18,531 nucleotides of DNA from CAZFAI01 sp964516555 (GTDB lineage Bacteria; Patescibacteriota; Microgenomatia; UBA12405): contig CAZFAI010000015.1 of the NCBI GenBank assembly GCA_964516555.1, positions 1 through 18,531 on the forward strand, written 5' to 3'. Positions 8,427 through 15,030 of this stretch are shown here, one piece after another. The stretch's first letter is position 1, and every line of letters begins with the position of its first letter. The position numbers and the translations under genes are program-made. The notes under the pieces are model-generated. The model was not told the origin of the DNA. It saw only the letters and a program-made list of their open reading frames with translations, and did no database searches.

Positions 8427-9421
8427 TGCAAAAAAATTACTGGCTGCCAGTAGCAATAAGTTTATTTCTGCTTTTTTCAATAAATATACTAATGGTCAGT
8501 TCTCTTGCTCCGAATTTATTACTAAAACAATTACTTGCCTGGTTTATTGGATTTTTGCTGTTTCTTTTTGGCAAACAGCTAATTCCAAAGCAATTATCGC
8601 CACTAAAATATGTAATCCTAATCTTTTCCTGTGTTTTACTGATATTTCCCATTCTTCTAAATAATATTACTCGAGGCTCCAGGCGATGGATTGATATTGG
8701 CCCAGTGTCCATACAGCCAACAGAAATATCAAAACCACTGCTGATGATCTTCCTGTCTACAACCACAATTCCTCTGCTGCATCTGATACCGGTTTCAATT
8801 ATCGCCCTTCAACCGGATCTTGGCAGTGCAATTTCAATGCTATTTCTTATGGCTCCGATCGTCTTGTATAATTCAAAGCTTCTCAAACTTGCAATAATTG
8901 CCGCAATAGGGCTAGCCGCCATATCACCTTTAATCTGGCAAAATTTTCTTCAGGATTACCAAAAAAATAGGATTACTTACTTTCTCAATCCCGCATCCGA
9001 CCCCTTAGGCAAAGGTTATAACGTAATACAATCAAAAATTGCAATTGGTTCCGGTGGTTTTTTTGGTAAAGGATACAAAAAGGGGAGTCAGGGACAGCTC
9101 CTGTTTCTTCCCGAAAAACATACCGATTTCATGTTTGCTGCTACCGCTGAAGAATTAGGCTTCTTTGGTATTTCCCTCATTATTTTTTCATATTATCTTC
9201 TTATCGGCTCACTTTTAAAAAAGGCATATAACACAACTGACAGAGTATTGTTTATATTTACGCTTGGAATAGCCTTCCAAATCTGGATGCAAGCATTTGT
9301 TAACATAGGCATGAACATCGGCCTGCTACCTGTAACTGGTATTCCGCTGCCATTTTTGTCTGTAGGCGGATCTTCTATTATGGCGCTTTTGTTCTCTATT
9401 GGCATTGTTTTTTCATCTTAA
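8426..9421 (+). CDS. rodA: SEDS peptidoglycan polymerase RodA
   Basis: Second SEDS polymerase, 331 aa, expected to build lateral-wall glycan with a PBP2 partner. Motifs: GSRRWIDIGPVSIQPTEISK (residues about 84-103), ALQPDLGSA, GSGGFFGKGY, LPEKHTDFMFAATAEELG with the essential Asp at D234, and LLPVTGIPLPFLSVGGSS near the end. HTDF and QPDLGSA are closer to classical RodA than the gene at 617, and its place outside the dcw block supports elongation rather than division. It is shorter than typical RodA (about 360-380 aa): the usual cytoplasmic loop after QPTEISK is almost absent and the C-terminus stops right after the last helix. It begins inside the ileS stop (TAATG), and a weak AAGG sits about 10 nt upstream, one of the few Shine-Dalgarno-like hints in the window. 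Confidence 0.87.
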   Translation: MQKNYWLPVAISLFLLFSINILMVSSLAPNLLLKQLLAWFIGFLLFLFGKQLIPKQLSPLKYVILIFSCVLLIFPILLNNITRGSRRWIDIGPVSIQPTEISKPLLMIFLSTTTIPLLHLIPVSIIALQPDLGSAISMLFLMAPIVLYNSKLLKLAIIAAIGLAAISPLIWQNFLQDYQKNRITYFLNPASDPLGKGYNVIQSKIAIGSGGFFGKGYKKGSQGQLLFLPEKHTDFMFAATAEELGFFGISLIIFSYYLLIGSLLKKAYNTTDRVLFIFTLGIAFQIWMQAFVNIGMNIGLLPVTGIPLPFLSVGGSSIMALLFSIGIVFSS

Positions 9422-9447
9422 TTTCCTTATTTTCAACCAATTTCTTA

Positions 9448-9456
9448 TGATATAAT
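9448..9456 (+). promoter_or_regulatory. Near-leaderless extended -10 promoter of rplU
   Basis: TGATATAAT is a consensus TATAAT with the TGn extension. The -10 ends only 8 nt before the rplU ATG (9465), so transcription would start at about 9462-9464 and the mRNA would have a leader of 0-3 nt. No Shine-Dalgarno could fit. The intergenic space after rodA is 43 nt. Confidence 0.65.
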
Positions 9457-9464
9457 CAAACATT

Positions 9465-9779
9465 ATGAAATACGCAGTAATAGCTATATCAGGTACCCAG
9501 TACAAAATCGAAGAAAATCAAACCATTACGGTTGATAAACTTGACCTCAAAGAAGGCGATACTGGTTCCACCGACCAAGTACTTCTGCATGTCGACGAAA
9601 ACAAGGTTGAAGTCGGCAAACCGACCATTAAAGGCGCTCTGGTCGATTACAAAGTAGTTAAAAACTATCAGGGTGACAAGTTAAGAGTTTTTAAATACAA
9701 AGCGAAATCTCGTTATCGCAAGACACAAGGATTTCGACCTCAACTTACAGATATTCAAATTACAAAAATTAATAAGTAA
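9465..9779 (+). CDS. rplU: Ribosomal protein bL21
   Basis: 50S subunit protein bL21 (104 aa, normal length), which binds 23S rRNA. The start MKYAVIAISGTQYKIEENQ matches the family opening YAVIxxGGKQYKV, the middle VDKLDLKEGD is typical, and the C-terminal basic region FKYKAKSRYRKTQGFRPQ matches the conserved rRNA-binding tail, ending TDIQI. It is followed after 3 nt by rpmA in the near-universal rplU-rpmA pair. Its promoter appears to give an essentially leaderless mRNA, leaving no room for the structured leader used for bL21 autoregulation in some bacteria. Confidence 0.97.
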   Translation: MKYAVIAISGTQYKIEENQTITVDKLDLKEGDTGSTDQVLLHVDENKVEVGKPTIKGALVDYKVVKNYQGDKLRVFKYKAKSRYRKTQGFRPQLTDIQITKINK

Positions 9780-9782
9780 ACC

Positions 9783-10034
9783 ATGGCACATACTAAATCA
9801 CAAGGAAAAACTAATCAAAAAAGTAACAGACCTGGTCAAAGACGGGGTGTAAAAGTTTTTGGTGATCAAAAAATTGATGTTGGCCAAATTATTGTTCGCC
9901 AAGTTGGTTCAAAATTCCACCCGGGTAACGGTACAAAGATCGGCAAAGACTTTACAATCTACGCCATAAGGCCTGGTATAGTAAAATTTTCCAAAAAATT
10001 AGGTAAAAAACTAATTTCTGTCGTCAGCGCTTAA
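9783..10034 (+). CDS. rpmA: Ribosomal protein bL27
   Basis: 50S subunit protein bL27 (83 aa), whose N-terminal tail reaches toward the peptidyl transferase centre. It begins MAHTKSQGKT with no cleavable extension of the kind found in Firmicutes, so no Prp-type processing is needed. Conserved features are RRGVKVFG, GQIIVRQVGSKFHPG and GKDFTIYAI. The family's usual MAHKKGGGS opening is here MAHTKSQGK, so the glycine triplet is lost. It lies 3 nt after rplU and shares its transcript. The ATG lies within CCATGG with no Shine-Dalgarno. Confidence 0.97.
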   Translation: MAHTKSQGKTNQKSNRPGQRRGVKVFGDQKIDVGQIIVRQVGSKFHPGNGTKIGKDFTIYAIRPGIVKFSKKLGKKLISVVSA

Positions 10035-10100
10035 ACTTGACCCAGTCTGCACCATTTTTTCTCACTTTTTTCACAGCCTTTTTCATAGTAGTCTTTTATT

Positions 10101-10946
10101 ATGAAAAATATTATTCAGATTGCCACAAATCAACTGGAACCAAATCCGCTCCAACCCAGAGGTGTAATTAGTCCTGACTCAATAACTGAACTCGTAGAAT
10201 CAATTCGTGAACATGGTATTCTGGAACCCCTAATAATTGCCAAAACACCCGCCGGGTATCAGATAATTGCCGGAGAAAGGCGTTGGCGTGCCGCTCGTTC
10301 CCTTAAACTGGCTTATGTACCGGCAATTGTCAAAGAAACATCTCCTCAACAAATGCTGGAAATGGCCATAGTCGAAAATGTTCAGAGGAAAGATTTGAAT
10401 CCGATGGAAAGAGCAAAAGCATTTCTAAGGCTCAAAGAAGAATTCGGTCTGGATAACCCTCTAATCGCCAAAAGGGTCAGCAAAAGTATTCCCTACGTAA
10501 TCAATGTCTTAAAACTTTTAACCTTACCCGACGCCTTAAAAGATGGCTTACTTTCAGGATTAATTTCTGAAGGTCATGCTCGGGCACTTTCCGGAATAGG
10601 GGATACCCGCCTCATGATCGAAGCCTACAAAATTGTCTTAAAAGAAAAAGCATCTGTCAGAAGGGCAGAAGAAATTGCCCGAAGAATGAAAAAGAAAATT
10701 GAAGAGGGAACGGTTCCCATCACCAAAGAAAATCTTCCCCAATTTTTAAAATCGAAATTAGATAATATTGGCAATGATTTCGCCTCAATTTTTAAAGACG
10801 AAACAACTTCGGTCAAAATTTCACAGTCAAACGTATATACCAGAATAACCTTTCAGTTCCGCGGTCCCATAGACAAGAGGTATCAAAATTTAAGCACACT
10901 CTACAAACAAGTTTGTCAAAAAGAACTACAGGAGCAGGAGAGTTAA
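10101..10946 (+). CDS. parB: ParB/Spo0J chromosome-partition protein
   Basis: DNA-binding CTPase clamp (281 aa) that loads at parS sites and organises the origin region. Visible elements: the N-terminal LEPNPLQPRG (start of the ParB/Srx domain), the CTP-binding motif GERRWRAA (residues 58-65), ENVQRKDLNPMERA (ParB box, from residue 92), and a KorB-type helix-turn-helix around residues 115-145 (IAKRVSKSIPYVINVLKLL then GHARAL). The C-terminal about 60 residues would dimerise. No parA lies beside it, unlike the usual parAB pair. The 66-nt gap to rpmA contains pyrimidine runs but no clear hairpin. Only a poor -10 candidate lies just before the ATG, so parB may be read through from rplU-rpmA. Its stop overlaps the convergent lepB stop. 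Confidence 0.92.
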   Translation: MKNIIQIATNQLEPNPLQPRGVISPDSITELVESIREHGILEPLIIAKTPAGYQIIAGERRWRAARSLKLAYVPAIVKETSPQQMLEMAIVENVQRKDLNPMERAKAFLRLKEEFGLDNPLIAKRVSKSIPYVINVLKLLTLPDALKDGLLSGLISEGHARALSGIGDTRLMIEAYKIVLKEKASVRRAEEIARRMKKKIEEGTVPITKENLPQFLKSKLDNIGNDFASIFKDETTSVKISQSNVYTRITFQFRGPIDKRYQNLSTLYKQVCQKELQEQES

Positions 10947-11539
10947 TCTCCAATCACAACTCTTGGGACAGTACCAACCTGACTGACAGGCCAATACTTA
11001 AAAAATGCCTTACCCACAATCAATTCTCTTTTGATTGGACCAAACTCTCTGCCATCTCTCGAATGAGTCCTGTTATCTCCAAGGCACAAATAATGACCAG
11101 TCGGAATCTCCCTTTCTACTCCCTCTATCGCAAAAGCACCCGCCTCCGAATAAATATCTTCCGGTAAATAAGTTTCTTCTAATAGATTTCCATTAAGATA
11201 TACCCGTCCTTCATTAACCATCACCCTGTCACCAGGAACACCGATAATTCTCTTGATATATTCACACTCGTCCTCAGCACACGGCTCACTGGGTGGGGCT
11301 TTAAACACCACCACATCACCTCTCCGGGGTTCTCCCAGATGATAAGATAATTTGTCAGTCAACAGGTACTCACCATCATGAAAATTTGGCAACATTGAGT
11401 TGCCCTTAACCTCATTCGGTTGAGCAATAAAAAGATAAAGTAAAACAAATACGGATAAGGCAAGGACGATAGACTGAGCGAATTCCAAAATTAATCCGCC
11501 AAAAGAAGCACCTTTTTGTAATTTATGTTCATTTACCAT
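10943..11539 (-). CDS. lepB: Signal peptidase I
   Basis: Membrane serine protease that removes signal peptides from exported proteins. With the ATG at 11539 the protein is 198 aa; a TTG at 11569 in frame would add 10 residues but is less likely. One N-terminal membrane helix (about residues 17-41) is followed by the catalytic box GNSMLPN with nucleophile S48, then RRGDVVVFK, and the box with general base K96 in YIKRIIGVPGD. Box E reads LGDNRTHSRDGR, where the family usually has GDNRxxSxDSR. The pair CAEDEC just before the Lys box may form a disulfide. A weak TAATAA at 11550-11555 could be its -10 and would give a very short leader. It is convergent with parB, sharing the TTAA at 10943-10946, and divergent from the tRNA gene. 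Confidence 0.94.
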   Translation of the reverse strand: MVNEHKLQKGASFGGLILEFAQSIVLALSVFVLLYLFIAQPNEVKGNSMLPNFHDGEYLLTDKLSYHLGEPRRGDVVVFKAPPSEPCAEDECEYIKRIIGVPGDRVMVNEGRVYLNGNLLEETYLPEDIYSEAGAFAIEGVEREIPTGHYLCLGDNRTHSRDGREFGPIKRELIVGKAFFKYWPVSQVGTVPRVVIGD

Positions 11540-11594
11540 TATTTCTAGTTTATTACTTATTGGCCTCAACTACAATCTACCAAAATAATTTTAT

Positions 11595-11603
11595 TGGTAT
11601 AAT
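11595..11603 (+). promoter_or_regulatory. Extended -10 promoter of tRNA-Val
   Basis: TGGTATAAT is a perfect TATAAT with TGn upstream. It ends 11 nt before the first base of the tRNA (11615), placing transcription start near 11610. No -35 consensus is seen. It lies in the 75-nt divergent region shared with lepB. Confidence 0.65.
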
Positions 11604-11614
11604 TGCTCATATCT

Positions 11615-11688
11615 GGTTGTTTAGCTCAGTTGGTTAGAGCGCATCGTTCACATCGATGAGGTCATAGGTTCGAATCCTATAACAACCA
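11615..11688 (+). tRNA. tRNA-Val(CAC)
   Basis: Complete 74-nt cloverleaf. The acceptor stem GGTTGTT pairs with AACAACC. The D arm is GCTC/GAGC with loop AGTTGGTTA. The anticodon stem CATCG/CGATG has loop TTCACAT, giving anticodon CAC at positions 34-36, which reads the valine codon GTG. The variable region is AGGTC. The T arm is ATAGG-TTCGAAT-CCTAT, and the discriminator base is A. The 3' CCA is not encoded (the next bases are CTA), so a CCA-adding enzyme is required. The tRNA ends at 11688 and the stop codon of convergent zwf occupies 11689-11691, leaving no spacer. Confidence 0.95.
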
Positions 11689-13062
11689 CTATCTGTTGCA
11701 GTAACTATCCGACGGCACTATCCACTCTCTACCGTCTTCCTTTATCAATCTATCTGCTTCTTCCGGACCCCAACCCCCGGATTTATATAACTTAATTGGT
11801 TTTTTTTCAGATTCCAAAGAATCAATAAACTTCCATTGTGCCTCCACCTCCGAAGCATCATTAAAAAAAGTCTGGTCTTCATTTAACGCATCAAACAACA
11901 GTCTTTCATACGGATTTATTAAATTGTCAGACAAACTTTTATAACAAAACTGCATCAAGCCCTCTTCCAGTGCCAAACCCATGCTTGGCTTTTTCACCAT
12001 AATCCTCAAAACTACCCCTTCATTAGGCTGAATACGGTATATCAAAGCGTTTCTTGACTTAGTCTTACCCTTAAAGACTACCGCAATTTCAGCGGCGTCT
12101 TTTTTTAATTTTTTCCCGGCTCGAATATAAATTGGCACATTTTCAAAATTTCCCCATGTCAACATTGTTTTAAATGCAAAAAATGTATTGGTACTTTTAT
12201 TACCCTCCTGGGAATAACCCTCATACTGACCTAAAACTAATTTCTCCGGTAATGGTTTTAGAACACTCAACACTCCCAAGCGGCTAGACGTAATACCACT
12301 GTTGTCAAAATTTTTAGGCTCTTCCATGGTAGCAAAAGCCAACATTTGTAATAAATGATTTTGCCCGACATCTTTTAGGGCACCAACCTTGTCATAATAA
12401 GCATTTCTCGCTTCAGCACCCACAGTTTCCGATGCTGTAATCTGAATATGATCAATAAACTGACTCCTCATTAACGGTTCAAATATTGCGTTCCCAAACC
12501 TGAAAGCCATTATATTCTGAATAGTTTCCTTACCCAAATAATGATCAATACGGAATATTTGTTCTTCTGAAAAATACTCTCCCAGCAAATCGTTCAATCC
12601 CTTTGCCGTTTTATAACTATCACCGATTGGTTTTTCTATCATTAATTTAAAATTCTCAGCTTCTTTATTAACCAAATCGGATGTATGGATATTCTTAAAA
12701 ATTGCCCCGTACAATTCAGGATGCGTAGCCACATAAAATATTTTATTCTCACACTTTCCGATTTTTTTAATTGAATTATTGAGCTTATCGTAAAAGTCTG
12801 TCTCCCGGACATCACCACTGGCAAAGGAAAACATTTTTATAAATTCCTCAATTATTTTTTGATCTACACCCCCATGCTTTTTTTTAACTGATTCCCTAAT
12901 AAATTTTTCATACTCCTCTTGACTACGTTCTTGATGCGACAGACCAATAATTTTAAATTCTTTAACCAAGCCTCTCTTATATAACCCAAATAATGCCGGT
13001 ATCAATTTTAGTTGCGCTAAATTACTGGTAATCCCAAATACAACAATTAGAAATTTCTTCAT
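11689..13062 (-). CDS. zwf: Glucose-6-phosphate 1-dehydrogenase
   Basis: Oxidises glucose 6-phosphate to 6-phosphogluconolactone with NAD(P)+, the first step of the oxidative pentose phosphate route and a source of NADPH. 457 aa, slightly short (family about 480-510). Substrate motif RIDHYLGKE is present (residues 171-179, His at 174), followed by NIMAFRFGNAIFEPL and the block YYDKVGALKDVGQNHLLQ containing the second catalytic His. Phosphate and substrate contacts in VPIYIRAGKKLKK are also seen. The N-terminal dinucleotide loop is unusual: relatives have GxxGDLAxRKLxPAL, whereas here it is FGITSNLAQLKLIPAL, with Gly-Asp replaced by Ser-Asn. It follows the unknown gene at 13072-13467 after 9 nt and probably shares its transcript. 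There is no Shine-Dalgarno before the ATG. Confidence 0.93.
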   Translation of the reverse strand: MKKFLIVVFGITSNLAQLKLIPALFGLYKRGLVKEFKIIGLSHQERSQEEYEKFIRESVKKKHGGVDQKIIEEFIKMFSFASGDVRETDFYDKLNNSIKKIGKCENKIFYVATHPELYGAIFKNIHTSDLVNKEAENFKLMIEKPIGDSYKTAKGLNDLLGEYFSEEQIFRIDHYLGKETIQNIMAFRFGNAIFEPLMRSQFIDHIQITASETVGAEARNAYYDKVGALKDVGQNHLLQMLAFATMEEPKNFDNSGITSSRLGVLSVLKPLPEKLVLGQYEGYSQEGNKSTNTFFAFKTMLTWGNFENVPIYIRAGKKLKKDAAEIAVVFKGKTKSRNALIYRIQPNEGVVLRIMVKKPSMGLALEEGLMQFCYKSLSDNLINPYERLLFDALNEDQTFFNDASEVEAQWKFIDSLESEKKPIKLYKSGGWGPEEADRLIKEDGREWIVPSDSYCNR

Positions 13063-13071
13063 TTAGTAATT

Positions 13072-13467
13072 TTACCCCAACAAAACCATACCCAACCTTC
13101 TTCCTCTGTATTGTTTTCTATATAAATTTTTAAAGATACTTGAGTGGGCAGGATCCAACTCATAAGCTCCCGTAAGAATTACCAAACAAACTCTTTCTCT
13201 AAAGCTTTTTCTTGGATGAACTTCTTCAGGTGTACTATCAATGACAGTACCAAGCATCGGACAAATTAGATCTTCTTCAATCTTTCCGTCTTTAACTGCT
13301 ACATCCCTATCAGTTGGCAAAAATTCCGGATGTCGTTCGATAATATCACCAAAGCCCATTGTGTCTAAATTATCCCGCTGCCTCTCAAACAATAATCTCG
13401 GAGAACTGACCTCAGAAACATTCCCACCATAGATTCCACCAAGTCTTTTCCTTATACTTTCTGACAT
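13072..13467 (-). CDS. Conserved-looking hypothetical protein, zwf neighbour
   Basis: A 131-residue protein of no family I recognise. It is soluble, rich in Arg and Glu, with no signal peptide, no membrane segment and no tryptophan. The N-terminus (MSESIRKRLGGIYGG) is basic. The central part reads GDIIERHPEFLPTD, followed by EEDLICPMLGTVIDSTPEEV. The C-terminus carries a strongly basic stretch, FKNLYRKQYRGRRLG, that could bind nucleic acid or nucleotide. It precedes zwf by 9 nt on the same strand, so the two are likely co-transcribed; whether it affects zwf activity or regulation is unknown. The start is supported by a TAGAAT -10 box only 7 nt upstream. Its codon use is like its neighbours and the frame is open for its full length with a plausible promoter, so I treat it as real. 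Confidence 0.7.
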   Translation of the reverse strand: MSESIRKRLGGIYGGNVSEVSSPRLLFERQRDNLDTMGFGDIIERHPEFLPTDRDVAVKDGKIEEDLICPMLGTVIDSTPEEVHPRKSFRERVCLVILTGAYELDPAHSSIFKNLYRKQYRGRRLGMVLLG

Positions 13468-13474
13468 CTAACAT

Positions 13475-13480
13475 ATTCTA
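13475..13480 (-). promoter_or_regulatory. Putative leaderless -10 box for the 131-codon gene and zwf
   Basis: On the minus strand TAGAAT (13480 to 13475) lies 7 nt before the ATG at 13467, so transcription would begin at or within 1-2 nt of the start codon. A TG dinucleotide sits two bases upstream of the hexamer, one base off the canonical extended -10 spacing. Confidence 0.4.
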
Positions 13481-13611
13481 ATCATATAAAATATATTATT
13501 ACAGGATTAGTTTTTATTTGACCTGTTTTGGTATTTTATGGATATATATTGTTATATTTAGTAATTATATAAGCCTTTTTAAGCAAAACTACTTAATCTA
13601 AAAATATTGTG

Positions 13612-13617
13612 TAAAAT
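13612..13617 (+). promoter_or_regulatory. Putative leaderless -10 box for the L,D-transpeptidase gene
   Basis: TAAAAT preceded by TGTG ends 6 nt before the ATG at 13624, which places the expected transcription start on the A of the start codon. The surrounding 156-nt divergent intergenic region (13468-13623) is very AT-rich and shows nothing else that I can identify. Confidence 0.4.
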
Positions 13618-13623
13618 TTATTA

Positions 13624-14310
13624 ATGAATTCAATCGTTTTCAGGTTCCTTTGTTTGTTTATACTATTTACATCCAGCCTACTTCTAACAAAAAACCATTG
13701 GCCCCAGATGTTCTCAGTTCAAGATAGAATAGATCCAGTTAACCTCACAGAAGAATACGACCCTTACGCAAACGTTGCCATCTTCAACAACAGGGAAGTG
13801 CAAGTACCCAGGGTTACCCAATCTGAAACACAAATATTAGGTGAGCAAACCCCAAAAGATATACAAAAAAGAATTGAGGTTGATATGACCTCCCAACGTC
13901 TCTATGCTTATGAAAATGATGTATTAAAATACAATTTTCTTGTCTCCACCGGAAAATGGGACCGAACACCCTCGGGTACTTACAAAATTTGGACAAAAAT
14001 CCGCTCTCAAAAAATGTCCGGAGGATCCAAGGAATTAGGGACTTATTATTACCTACCCAATGTTCCGTATATCCTGTTTTTTTACAACGAAAAAGTACCC
14101 AAACACATCGGCTATAGCATTCACGGAACCTACTGGCACAATAATTTTGGCATTCCCATGTCCCATGGTTGTGTCAATATGAAAACCCCCGAAGTGGAAC
14201 TTATCTATAATTGGGCAGACTACGACACCCCAATTATAATCTTTGGCAAATACGAAACCCGCCTCCCCGATGCCAACCTTAACCCAAATTCCGCTACGTT
14301 GCTATCATAA
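13624..14310 (+). CDS. Exported or anchored L,D-transpeptidase (YkuD/ErfK type)
   Basis: Cysteine transpeptidase acting on peptidoglycan stem peptides outside the membrane, making 3-3 cross-links or attaching proteins. 228 aa. The N-terminus MNSIVFRFLCLFILFTSSLLL is a signal peptide or membrane anchor, and a linker of about 50 residues follows. The YkuD domain (about residues 78-207) starts IEVDMTSQRLYAYEND, continues STGKWDRTPSGTYKIW, and ends with the catalytic region: H167 in IHGTYWH, then SHGCVNM with S180, H181, G182 and nucleophile C183. The region before the active site (MSGGSKELGTYYYLPNVPY) is typical of the family. It is a single-gene unit between divergent and convergent neighbours with its own probable leaderless promoter. 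With the two SEDS proteins it shows the cell makes a real, cross-linked wall. Confidence 0.93.
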   Translation: MNSIVFRFLCLFILFTSSLLLTKNHWPQMFSVQDRIDPVNLTEEYDPYANVAIFNNREVQVPRVTQSETQILGEQTPKDIQKRIEVDMTSQRLYAYENDVLKYNFLVSTGKWDRTPSGTYKIWTKIRSQKMSGGSKELGTYYYLPNVPYILFFYNEKVPKHIGYSIHGTYWHNNFGIPMSHGCVNMKTPEVELIYNWADYDTPIIIFGKYETRLPDANLNPNSATLLS

Positions 14311-14315
14311 ATCCC

Positions 14316-14343
14316 TCTCATTATAGATTAAACATGAATGAGA
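14316..14343. repeat. Imperfect terminator-like inverted repeat
   Basis: TCTCATT (14316-14322) and AATGAGA (14337-14343) form a 7-bp stem with a 14-nt loop just after the L,D-transpeptidase stop. No T-run follows, so it is not a standard intrinsic terminator. The remaining intergenic sequence to 14454 shows no gene or recognisable element. Confidence 0.3.
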
Positions 14344-14454
14344 CAGGTAGTATCTAGGAATATTATTCGGTGCACGTTGAAGTTAATAAAAAACAGTTGA
14401 TAAGTCAAAGAAATTACGGAGTTTTCTCTAATTGTAATTACACACTAAAACAAC

Positions 14455-14991
14455 TTACTCACTATCTAACGCAGCTTGTAGTACTGCCTTATTGTATGAG
14501 TTCGTTTTCCTTATCTCATCTATTACAGAATAATCATACATATAGCTAACTATATCTAACTTTAAATCTGTATTAAGCTTATCAATAAGTCTAACTGCTT
14601 CATTAATATCCTCAGTAGATGCCAACTCTGATGCTAGTATTATGTACGCTTTTCCTAATGCTATTTCACTATTACCTAACTTACTAAGCTGCGACTTTCC
14701 TTCTTCACATGACAACGTGGTTGTTTCCCAATCATAGGAAAAATTTTCACAGTCAATTTCAGATACAAAACTGATAATATCCTTACCATCAGAAATATAG
14801 TCTGAGCCTAATTCATCATAGGGAACAAGACTGTCTTCCGATATTTGTTCAACGTACTGTTCAGCCGCCTCTTGTGACATACCTGTATCTTTTGAAAAGT
14901 TTTTTACAATATCTGCCTGACTTACACTAAAAACCGTACCACCAATAACCAATGAGATTATTCCCGTAATAATTCCACCCTTACCTTTCAT
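14455..14991 (-). CDS. Secreted or membrane-anchored protein of unknown function
   Basis: 178 residues, no family that I can name. The N-terminus MKGKGGIITGIISLVIGGTVF is a positively charged hydrophobic segment followed by SVSQAD, either a cleavable signal (cut after SQA would be plausible) or an anchor. The exported part is acidic: DTGMSQEAAEQYVEQISEDSL looks helical. Then comes a section with two cysteines (EIDCENFSYDWETTTLSCEEG) spaced for a disulfide, then a long helical stretch ending in AVLQAALDSE. It has no catalytic motif that I can see. It is preceded by the strongest sigma-70 type promoter in the window, which suggests high expression, and stands alone between opposite-strand and unrelated genes. 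A structural or surface role is a guess. Confidence 0.7.
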   Translation of the reverse strand: MKGKGGIITGIISLVIGGTVFSVSQADIVKNFSKDTGMSQEAAEQYVEQISEDSLVPYDELGSDYISDGKDIISFVSEIDCENFSYDWETTTLSCEEGKSQLSKLGNSEIALGKAYIILASELASTEDINEAVRLIDKLNTDLKLDIVSYMYDYSVIDEIRKTNSYNKAVLQAALDSE

Positions 14992-15030
14992 TATTAAGTA
15001 TTATTAATTACAAATATTATATCTGCTTTA

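Noticed and set aside
10035..10100. TTGACC as a -35 for a parB promoter
   Set aside because: No acceptable -10 at 16-18 nt downstream.
10913..11167. An 84-codon plus-strand frame across the parB end and lepB
   Set aside because: Antisense to the lepB coding region containing its catalytic boxes; no start support.
14380..14454. Intrinsic terminator for the 178-residue protein gene on the minus strand
   Set aside because: A T-run follows only a 4-bp TTGA/TCAA hairpin, too weak to support the call.
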